Part shown: positions 39,755 through 45,851 of the stretch, piece by piece
Position numbering within the stretch: position 1 is the first letter of the stretch
Layout: each line of letters opens with the position of its first letter
NCBI GenBank assembly: GCA_945891385.1
Contig: CAMDDJ010000023.1
Span: 1 to 45,851, forward strand
Length of the DNA stretch: 45,851 nucleotides
Direction: 5' to 3'
DNA from: Candidatus Kuenenia stuttgartensis
Lineage (GTDB): Bacteria; Planctomycetota; Planctomycetia; Pirellulales; UBA1268
Made by a program: the position numbers and the translations under genes
Notes under the pieces: model-generated
Databases searched by the model: none
Seen by the model: the letters and a program-made list of their open reading frames with translations, nothing else
Told to the model about the DNA's origin: nothing

Positions 39755-41332
39755 TCACTCCTTGCCAACCGTCACCCCGGGAAAGTCATCGGTGCGGAAC
39801 GGTGTCAGCGGCAGGCCGGCGGCCGAGTACATGTTGCAGACCGGGTTGTCGGCCCAGGCATAGCGGACGGCGACGGGCTCGGCGACCGCATCGCTCCAGA
39901 CCGCGATCCGGCCGTCCTTCTGGATCTCCGCCTGCGCCGGCACGAACTTCCGATCGCTTCCGGCGACCGTGAACCCCACCGGCTCCGCCACGTCGAACGG
40001 TCGCCAGCCACCGGCGACGTCGGTGAACGACAGAAGCACCCGGGTCCCTTCCTTCTCCATCGCCTGGTAGCGTGGGCTGCGACAGGCGATGCCTTCGCGG
40101 CCGTAGGTCTCGGCCAAGGCCCAGCGGGCCAGCCGCTTGGCCACGTCCTGCTTATTGCGGGGATGGATGTCCTTGCCCTCGCCCAGATCGACGATCACCG
40201 CCTGGCCGACGTTGGGCAGGGCGTCGAGGGTCATGGTCTGGGCCTCGCGGAGTTCCGCCCAGTCGCTCTCCCCCGGCTCCGCCGCCTCGGCCTTGAAATC
40301 GGCCAGTTGCACCCAGAAGAAGGGGAAATCATGGTTGTCGGCCAGCTTCCACTCCTCCCGCCACGACTCGATCATGGCGGGGAAGAGGGTGCGATACTGA
40401 TGGGCCCGCCCGGCGTTCGACTCACCCTGATACCAGATCACGCCGCGGATTCCGTAGCCGATCGAGGGCGTGAGCACGCCGGCGTGAATGTTGCCCGGCC
40501 GCTGATTGCCCTTCATCGGCCCGTCGGGGCTGGTGGGTGGCTTCGGTGCCGGCTTGCCGTCTGCCTTCGCCTGCCGTTCGGCGGCCTTCCAATCGGCCAG
40601 CTTCTTTTCGAACTCCTGCATGGCAGCGGGCATCGCCGCTTCCATCTTCATCCACCGGTCGTGAATGGCGTTCAGGGTCGGATGGGCTGCGATCTTTTCC
40701 CGCTGAACCCAGGCCTCGGCGGCGCTGCCGCCCCAGGCGTTGTCGATCAAGCCGACCGGCACGCCGAGGGTCTGGTGGAGCTGCCGGCCGAAGAAGTAGC
40801 CGACGGCCGAGAAGTCGCCGACGGTCGCGGGCGAGCAGATCTGCCACCGACCCTCGAAGTTTGCCTGCGGTTCCTGGGTGCCGACCTGCGGCACGGAGAC
40901 GAAGCGGATCGCCGGAAAATTCGCCGCGGCCTTCTCAAGATCGGGATCGTTCGCCTGGTTGACCGCCCACTGCATGTTCGATTGACCAGAGCAGATCCAG
41001 ACCTCGCCGATCATGACATCGTTGAACGTGATCGTGTTCTTCCCCGTCACGGTCAACGCATGCGGGCCGCCATACTCCGCCACCGGATCGAGGAGCACCT
41101 CCCAACGACCACCGGCGTCGGCCGTCGCCCCATGCGACTGCCCGGCGAAGGCCACCGTGACCGCCTCGCCCGCCGCCGCCGTGCCCCAGACCCGGTTGTG
41201 AATGCCCTGCTGCAAGACCATGTGGTCGCCGAACATGTTGTTCAGCGAGACGTCGGCCCGGACCCCAAATACCACCAGGCAGGAACCTCCGAAGAGCAGG
41301 GTGAGAGCACGCACCGCACGAACGACGTTCAT
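39755..41332 (-). CDS. Sialate O-acetylesterase-family protein
   Basis: 525 aa of the SASA superfamily. Motifs: the nucleophile block GEVWICSGQSNMQW (Ser in SGQSN), the VIWYQGESN block and the distal GKDIHPRNKQDVAKRLA with catalytic Asp/His. A lysine-rich insert (KLADWKAAERQAKADGKPAPKPP, near 230-250) is not usual. An N-terminal hydrophobic segment (VRALTLLFGGSCLVVFGVRAD) is a probable signal peptide. Such secreted enzymes remove O-acetyl groups from sialic acids or other glycans; planctomycetes often carry many for marine polysaccharides, so the substrate is not certain. ATG 41332 has GGAG about 8 nt upstream. The frame extends further upstream without support. Confidence 0.92.
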   Translation of the reverse strand: MNVVRAVRALTLLFGGSCLVVFGVRADVSLNNMFGDHMVLQQGIHNRVWGTAAAGEAVTVAFAGQSHGATADAGGRWEVLLDPVAEYGGPHALTVTGKNTITFNDVMIGEVWICSGQSNMQWAVNQANDPDLEKAAANFPAIRFVSVPQVGTQEPQANFEGRWQICSPATVGDFSAVGYFFGRQLHQTLGVPVGLIDNAWGGSAAEAWVQREKIAAHPTLNAIHDRWMKMEAAMPAAMQEFEKKLADWKAAERQAKADGKPAPKPPTSPDGPMKGNQRPGNIHAGVLTPSIGYGIRGVIWYQGESNAGRAHQYRTLFPAMIESWREEWKLADNHDFPFFWVQLADFKAEAAEPGESDWAELREAQTMTLDALPNVGQAVIVDLGEGKDIHPRNKQDVAKRLARWALAETYGREGIACRSPRYQAMEKEGTRVLLSFTDVAGGWRPFDVAEPVGFTVAGSDRKFVPAQAEIQKDGRIAVWSDAVAEPVAVRYAWADNPVCNMYSAAGLPLTPFRTDDFPGVTVGKE

Positions 41333-41548
41333 GAACAGGACTCCGAGGCCGGGGAGGGATGAGATGCCGCCGGCGGGGAGCCGATCGTCCGACCGCTCCC
41401 CCCACGGGCCGCAGAAGCCTACCAAACCGACAGGGCGATCCGCTCAGCTCGCCCGGCGACTCGCCGACCGCCCCGGCACCGGGTAAGGTTTGGAAGAGGC
41501 GGTGCGGATCGCCACGCCCTTCGGCCATTCCGTCGCATTGGATTTTCC

Positions 41549-42718
41549 ATGCAGGATCAACCCTCGCAGCCCGACCACGACACCCCGCAGCCGGCCCACC
41601 AACCCGGGCCGAGTTTCGCCTCGGCCGTCGCCGTTCCGTTGCTCGCGCTCGGGCTGCTGGGAGCGGCCGTCTGGATCGGATCGATGCCGTCGTGGCGGAC
41701 GGAGCGGCCGACCAAGCCCTCGTCGGCACCGGGAAAGCTAGCGGTTGCCCCAGTCGATCCGCTCCCCTCGTGGCGGGCCGGTCTGAACAAACAAGCGATC
41801 CTCGATTTCGTGGCTGCGGTGACCGATCCAGACGGCTCGGAGTTCGTCCCTCCGGCCGAGCGCATCGCCGTCTTCGACCACGACGGCACCCTGGCCTGCG
41901 AACGGCCGCTGCTCAACGGCCTGTTCATCATCGATCGGGTCCGCGACCTCGTGGCCCGCGATCCGACGCTCGCCTCCGAGGAGCCCTATGCCACACTGCT
42001 CTCGGGTGACCTGGAGTTCATGCGACGGCTCGGCACCCGTTTTCTGAATGACGTACTGGCCGTGACCCTCGACGGTGTGCCGGAGTCGGAACTCGACGCC
42101 GATGTGCGGGAGTTTCTCCAAGCGACCCGCCACCCGCTCTTCGATGTCCCACTCCAGTCGACCACCTACGAGCCGATGCAGGAACTGCTCGGGTTTCTGC
42201 GACGGCACGACTTTTCAATCTGGATCTGTTCGGGGAGCAGCGTCCATTTCATGCGGCCCCTCGCCGAGGCCTGGTATGGCATCGGCCCGGAACAAGTCAT
42301 CGGGTCGCGGCCCCGGGCCGTGATGGTGGAGGCGGCTTCCGAGCCAGACGCGGCTGAGACCCGGATCGACATCGTGCTGCTGCCCGAACTCGAGGTGCTC
42401 AACGATGGCCCGCAGAAGCCGGTCAGCATCGCCACCCACATCGGCCGCCAACCGATTCTCGCCGTCGGGAACATCGGCGGGGGCGACCAGGAAATGCTCC
42501 GCTGGTCACAATCCTGTCCACGGCCAAACCTTCAACTCCTCGTGCTGCACGACGACGGGGCTCGCGAACTCTCGTATGGAGAGCCAGCCGACGTCGATGC
42601 TGCTCGTGCCGCAGGCTGGCATGTGGTCAGCATGGAGTCTGATTGGAATCGGGTGTTCCGCGAACCACTGCGGGCGACGGTCAGAGCGGCTGACCCGGAA
42701 GCGGCCGCGGCTCCCTGA
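41549..42718 (+). CDS. Membrane-anchored HAD phosphatase, phosphoserine-phosphatase-like
   Basis: 389 aa. An N-terminal membrane helix (AVPLLALGLLGAAVWIGSM) precedes a HAD domain: motif I FDHDGT (Asp110, Asp112 approx.), motif II ICSGSS, motif III Lys in GPQKPVS and motif IV GNIGGGDQEML, where family members often read GNSxxD. This matches SerB-like haloacid-dehalogenase phosphatases, which hydrolyse a phosphoester through an aspartyl phosphate. The substrate is unknown; phosphoserine is only one option. The domain would be extracytoplasmic if the helix inserts N-in, unusual for SerB. Its stop codon and that of the convergent CBS gene are both inside one inverted repeat. Confidence 0.85.
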   Translation: MQDQPSQPDHDTPQPAHQPGPSFASAVAVPLLALGLLGAAVWIGSMPSWRTERPTKPSSAPGKLAVAPVDPLPSWRAGLNKQAILDFVAAVTDPDGSEFVPPAERIAVFDHDGTLACERPLLNGLFIIDRVRDLVARDPTLASEEPYATLLSGDLEFMRRLGTRFLNDVLAVTLDGVPESELDADVREFLQATRHPLFDVPLQSTTYEPMQELLGFLRRHDFSIWICSGSSVHFMRPLAEAWYGIGPEQVIGSRPRAVMVEAASEPDAAETRIDIVLLPELEVLNDGPQKPVSIATHIGRQPILAVGNIGGGDQEMLRWSQSCPRPNLQLLVLHDDGARELSYGEPADVDAARAAGWHVVSMESDWNRVFREPLRATVRAADPEAAAAP

Positions 42719-42768
42719 GCCGTGCCCTCGGCCTTGAAAAAGCGTTCCTGCAGGCGGGCCGGCTCAGG
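42714..42768. terminator. Inverted repeat spanning both convergent stop codons
   Basis: CCTGAGCCG (42714-42722) and CGGCTCAGG (42760-42768) are perfect complements; with one bulge the stem extends by GCCC/GGGC. It covers both stop codons and could form a hairpin on either transcript. The loop is long (about 30 nt) and no T run follows, so termination is not certain. Confidence 0.4.
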
Positions 42769-43201
42769 CGCGGCCCATGATGTAGTCGCGGACCTGCACG
42801 AGTTCGGTCGCGCAGACGCTGAATCGGTACGCATTGATGTCGCCGATCGACACGAGTCCCACCAACACCTGGTGATCGTCGAGGATCGGCACGTGACGCA
42901 CGCGGCGGCGGCGCATCACGTCCGCCACCTCGTCGATGCTCGACTCGGGCGAGCAACAGACGACGTCGACCGTCATCACGTCACCGACCGGTGTCATGTC
43001 GGGCGAGCGACCATCGGCCACGATCCGTCGCAGCACGTCCCGCTCGGTGAAAATGCCCACCAGTCGGCCGCGGCTCGTCACGAGAAGCGAGCCGATGCCG
43101 TGCTCGTTCATCAGTCGCGTCGCCTGACGAACGGTCGACTCGGGCGCGGTGCAGACCAGCCGAGCAACTTTCCCCTGGATCAAATCGCCGACGGAATCCA
43201 T
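42764..43201 (-). CDS. Two-CBS-domain protein
   Basis: 145 aa consisting almost entirely of two CBS domains: VARLVCTAPESTVRQATRLMNEHGIGSLLVT...GRLVGIFTERDVLRRIV (about 10-70), and DVVCCSPESSIDEVADVMRRRRVRHVPILDDHQVLVGLVSIGDI (about 75-130). Such stand-alone pairs bind adenine nucleotides and regulate partners. The ATG at 43201 has GGGAGG about 9 nt upstream; an in-frame extension to 43375 exists without a ribosome site. Confidence 0.9.
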   Translation of the reverse strand: MDSVGDLIQGKVARLVCTAPESTVRQATRLMNEHGIGSLLVTSRGRLVGIFTERDVLRRIVADGRSPDMTPVGDVMTVDVVCCSPESSIDEVADVMRRRRVRHVPILDDHQVLVGLVSIGDINAYRFSVCATELVQVRDYIMGRA

Positions 43202-43599
43202 GACAGATGCCCTCCCAAAGCGATGAGCAGGTTTTCCCCGGAAACCCCGCTCACACAATTCTACGAGTCCGCCGCTGCGGCGGCAAAATCGCTGCGAACC
43301 CGGGAAATTTTGGCGATTTCCCCCGGCAAACGCTCCGAACAGCAGCGTGCCTTTCCCAGAAACCGGATCCCCCACGAGCCGTCGAATCCCTCGGAAAGAG
43401 GGATTTTCTGCGGTTTCCGGGTTTTCCGTGATCCGGCGACTTGCATGCCGTTTTAGTCAACGTAATCTATCCATCTTATCAGGCGGCCGAGTTGTTCGGT
43501 CGTCGCAGAGAAGAAGGTTCTCTTCGACCGACCGGTGTTCGGGCGCGTTCGAGAAAAGCCTGTTTGTTTCCTTGTCTTTCCCCTTTTCCGGAGGTTCGC
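43202..43599. other. Long divergent intergenic region before the YTV gene
   Basis: 398 bp between the CBS gene and the YTV gene. It contains inverted repeats CCGGGAAAT/ATTTCCCCCGG (43300-43326) and AATCCCTC-GGAAA-GAGGGATT (43385-43405, followed by TTCT), then an AT-rich island (about 43439-43480; TTGCAT, TAATCT) likely to hold a promoter, and a pyrimidine tract up to GGAGG at 43590-43594. No gene is visible. Confidence 0.6.
43385..43405. promoter_or_regulatory. Hairpin upstream of the YTV gene
   Basis: An 8-bp stem AATCCCTC/GAGGGATT with loop GGAAA, followed on the plus strand by TTCT. It could insulate the divergent units or be a leader structure if transcription begins upstream. Confidence 0.35.
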
Positions 43600-45447
43600 G
43601 TGATTCGCAAGATTCTGTTCAGCGTCCTGCCGGCGTTCGCGGTCGTCGCCCTGTGCACCAGCACCTGGGCTTCCGACTGCGGTGCCTGCGGTGGCGGCTG
43701 CGAGGGTGGCTGTGAAGGCGCCGTCAGCAGCGATTGTGGTTCTGGTGGATGCGGTGAGGCTGCTGCCTGTGGCACGAAGACCGTGTACCAGAAGCAGATG
43801 GTCACCGAGATGAAGACCGTCACGTCGACGGAGTACACGACCGAGACCCGCGAGCGGACCTACACGGTCAACAAGCAGGTTCCGCGGACCGAAACGAAGA
43901 CTCGTTCGGTCACGGTCATGGTTCCCGAAACCCGTTCGAAGACCGTGAACTACACGGTCAACAAGAACGTCACGGAGACCAAGACGGCCGAGTACACCGT
44001 CCAGGTGCCCTACACCGAGTCGGTCGAGCAGACCTACACGGTGAGCGTGCCGGTGCAGGAGGAGAAGACCTCCACCTACACCGTCATGGTGCCGAAGTCG
44101 GAGGAGCGGACCTCGACCTACACCGTCATGGTGCCCTACACCGAGCAGGTCGAGCAGACCTACACGGTGAGCGTGCCGGTGCAGGAAGAGAAGACTTCCA
44201 CCTACACGGTTCAGGTGCCCTACACCGAGTCGGTCGAGCAGACCTACACGGTGAGCGTGCCGGTGCAGGAGGAGAAGACCTCCACCTACACCGTCATGGT
44301 GCCCTACACCGAGGAGAAGGTCTCGACCTACACCGTGAGCGTGCCCTACACCGAGCAGGTCGAGCAGACCTACACGGTGAACGTGCCCTACACCGAGCAG
44401 ATGACCGGCAGCCGGACCGTGCAGAAGCGGGTTCCGGTGCAGGCCACCCGTACGGTGCAGGTCCGCGGCGGCTCGTGGCAGACCGAGATGGTCGAGGTTG
44501 CCGGCGGCACCGACGCCTGCGGCTGCCCCTGCCCCCCGAAGCAGTGCTGCAAGCGGGTCTGGGTTCCCACCTGTGAGACGAAGGAGGTCCCCTACACGAC
44601 CTACCAGTGTGTCACGGAAGAGGTTCCCTACACCTACTCGGTCTCGAAGTGCCGCCAGGAGCAGCGCTCCCGGATGGTCAACGTGACCAAGCACCGCAGC
44701 GAGGAGCGGACTCGGACCTACACGGTCACGAAGTGCCGTCCCGAAGAGCGGACCCGGACCTACACGGTCACCAAGTACGTTCCGGAGACGAAGACCCGCT
44801 CGGTCAACGTCACCAAGTACCGCTCTGAGGAGCGGACTCGGAACTACACCGTGACCAAGTACGTCCCCGAGACGAAGACCCGCATGGTCACCGTCAACAA
44901 GTGCCGATCCGAGGAGCGGACCCGCAACTACACCGTCACCACCTGCGTGCCGGAAGAGCGGACCCGCACCTACACGGTCACCAAGATGGTGCCGGAGACG
45001 AAGACCCGTTCGGTCAACGTCACCAAGTACAAGAGCGAGACCCGTACTCGTGAGTACACCGTGACCAAGTGCGTGCCGGAGACGATGACCAAGGAAGTTT
45101 CCTACACGGTCATGGTTCCCCAGCAGAAGGAAGAGTCCTACACGGTCACCGTGTATGACTGCGTCCCCGAGACCAAGACGTCGACCTACACGGTCCGCGT
45201 TCCGGTTCAGGTGACGAAGGAAGTGCCCGTCACCAAGTGCGTCACGGTTGCCGTCGAGGTGCCCGTCGAGTCGTGCGGTGGCTGCGGTGAGGGTGCCAGC
45301 GGCGACGCCGGTGCCTGCGGCAGCTGCGGTGACGCCGGTGCCGGCTGTGGCGACTCGAGCGAGGCTTCGGCCTGCGGCTGCGAGTCGGCCCCGGCCGCCT
45401 GCAGCTCCTGCGGTGGCCGTCGTCATGGCTGCCGTCGGTGCCGCTGA
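43600..45447 (+). CDS. YTV-repeat cell-surface protein with Cys-rich ends
   Basis: 615 aa. Signal peptide (VIRKILFSVLPAFAVVALCTSTWAS), a Cys/Gly-rich N-terminal segment (DCGACGGGCEGGCEG), a first block of repeats with consensus YTVxVPYTExVEQTYTVSVPVQ (about 60-290), a central Cys cluster (CGCPCPPKQCC, near 307), a second block of YTVTKxxPExKTRxVNVTKYRSEERTR repeats (about 340-540), and a Cys-rich tail (from about 560). YTV repeats are a planctomycete family associated with the protein-based cell wall; the Cys ends could crosslink through disulfides. GTG start with strong GGAGG 5 nt upstream. It is followed by the best terminator in the window, consistent with high expression. Confidence 0.9.
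   Translation: MIRKILFSVLPAFAVVALCTSTWASDCGACGGGCEGGCEGAVSSDCGSGGCGEAAACGTKTVYQKQMVTEMKTVTSTEYTTETRERTYTVNKQVPRTETKTRSVTVMVPETRSKTVNYTVNKNVTETKTAEYTVQVPYTESVEQTYTVSVPVQEEKTSTYTVMVPKSEERTSTYTVMVPYTEQVEQTYTVSVPVQEEKTSTYTVQVPYTESVEQTYTVSVPVQEEKTSTYTVMVPYTEEKVSTYTVSVPYTEQVEQTYTVNVPYTEQMTGSRTVQKRVPVQATRTVQVRGGSWQTEMVEVAGGTDACGCPCPPKQCCKRVWVPTCETKEVPYTTYQCVTEEVPYTYSVSKCRQEQRSRMVNVTKHRSEERTRTYTVTKCRPEERTRTYTVTKYVPETKTRSVNVTKYRSEERTRNYTVTKYVPETKTRMVTVNKCRSEERTRNYTVTTCVPEERTRTYTVTKMVPETKTRSVNVTKYKSETRTREYTVTKCVPETMTKEVSYTVMVPQQKEESYTVTVYDCVPETKTSTYTVRVPVQVTKEVPVTKCVTVAVEVPVESCGGCGEGASGDAGACGSCGDAGAGCGDSSEASACGCESAPAACSSCGGRRHGCRRCR
44002..44303 (+). repeat. Near-perfect internal DNA repeat in the YTV gene
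   Basis: The 92 bp at 44002-44093 are identical to 44212-44303, a shift of exactly 210 bp (70 codons), opening CAGGTGCCCTACACCGAGTC. Silent differences are absent, pointing to a recent duplication or gene conversion within the repeat array. Confidence 0.8.
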
Positions 45448-45486
45448 GCACTGACTGCTTCCTGAAGAAGCACGTGTGTTGAAACC

Positions 45487-45524
45487 CAGGGGGCCGGACG
45501 AAAGTCCGGCCCCCTGCTTTTTTT
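45487..45524 (+). terminator. Rho-independent terminator of the YTV gene
   Basis: CAGGGGGCCGGAC and GTCCGGCCCCCTG form a 13-bp stem with a GAAA loop (45487-45516), followed by C and seven T residues (45518-45524). It starts 40 bp after the stop codon. Confidence 0.93.
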
Positions 45525-45851
45525 GCGCCCGGCGGGCCATCCCTGGCCCCGGCGGGCTTGCCGGGCCTCCGCCCGGCCGGCCGCCTTCCGGGCGGCCGAT
45601 GGCGTGCGGCCTGCGCGGAGTGGTGGCCCTGTCTGTGCGGAGTGACGTCGAGGCGGGGCGACCCGGATGGCACGCTGCGCGAGGCTGCGCCTCGCTGCGT
45701 GCCTGGTGGTTGAGGCCGCTTCGGACACTTCAAGCCCGCGTTCGGTCGGGGTTGCCCGTGCCCCGGAGCCGGCGTATGCAGACGAGCGCAGCAAGGATTG
45801 CGGAGCGACGTCTGCATCCGAGTGAGCGAAGGGCATGGATGCCCGCAGCGA
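45525..45851 (+). repeat. Repeat element A, copy 3 (truncated by window end)
   Basis: Begins GCGCCCGGCGGGCC immediately after the YTV terminator, same orientation as the gene and as copy 2. It keeps the palindromes GCCGGGCCTCCGCCCGGC and GGCCGCCTTCCGGGCGGCC and the long hairpin at 45669-45703, then an outer stem ATGCAGACG/CGTCTGCAT (45776-45817) holding GCAA-GGA-TTGC, and GGGCA-TGGA-TGCCC. It lacks the second long hairpin (4714-4744 in copy 2). The far end lies outside the window. Confidence 0.88.

Noticed and set aside
43980-45200. Short-period direct repeats that could be taken for a CRISPR array
   Set aside because: The repeats are in-frame protein repeats (YTV) with no unique spacers and no cas genes nearby.
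43453-45540. Long minus-strand open frame opposite the YTV gene with regular repeats
   Set aside because: The repeats are the complement of the YTV repeats; it has no ribosome site and no recognisable domain.

Overview
This GC-rich, gene-dense window looks like the chromosome of a planctomycete, probably in or near the Pirellulales. The pointers are a YTV-repeat surface protein, a PEP-CTERM plus dockerin-like secreted protein, EF-hand and TPM/coiled-coil proteins, a sialate O-acetylesterase-family protein, and several secreted proteins of unrecognised families. I saw no tRNA, rRNA, CRISPR array, transposase or integrase. Both window edges fall inside copies of one dispersed repeat family.

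Layout. 1-546: repeat element A. 546-4476: tsf and rpsB (minus) diverge from ilvN, ilvC and a small conserved gene (plus). 4484-5035: a second A copy, inverted. 5043-8114: BamA with a Pro/Gln-rich insert. 8341-10858: a Sua5-like/YwlE-like fusion, rpiB and an unknown gene. 10972-12063: a secreted alpha-toroid protein. 12114-15215 (minus): acyl carrier protein, half-ketosynthase, ketosynthase and DUF4254. 15216-15588: repeat family B. 15589-17939: VanZ-like gene, UDP-glucuronate decarboxylase and a hydroxypyruvate isomerase-family protein. 18020-18151: a 132-nt structured element. 18278-23022: a GH25 lysozyme with PEP-CTERM, convergent with and overlapping glycerate kinase and its upstream partner. 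23148-24353: ribBA. 24428-30553: a five-gene peptide ABC importer with ATGA couplings. 30635-38226: EF-hand protein, a short Rossmann-like protein, a TPM/coiled-coil protein, a RCK-pore-RCK K+ channel, a PDZ protein and an unknown secreted protein. 38359-43201: NTF2-like lipoprotein, sialate O-acetylesterase, HAD phosphatase and CBS protein. 43600-45447: YTV protein with a strong terminator, followed by a third A copy.

The genes mix housekeeping work (translation, branched-chain amino acids, riboflavin, outer-membrane assembly) with envelope biology (BamA, UXS, GH25, YTV, DUF4254, secreted proteins). The acp/half-KS/KS group is a compact fatty-acyl or polyketide chain module with no reductive genes beside it. 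Hydroxypyruvate isomerase and glycerate kinase could act in one glyoxylate/hydroxypyruvate route, but a lysozyme gene and a structured element lie between them.

The most unusual signal is non-coding. Two families of GC-rich, multi-hairpin repeats lie mostly against gene 3' ends. In family A, copies differ in sequence while several stems keep pairing through compensatory changes, and several hairpins carry GGA in the loop. Other points of note are an EF-Ts lacking the TDFV motif, a Sua5-like domain fused to a phosphatase with the arginine-phosphatase Thr signature, a 121-bp convergent overlap, and two genes whose -10-like boxes suggest leaderless mRNAs. All calls come from reading the sequence and translations; no homology search was run.
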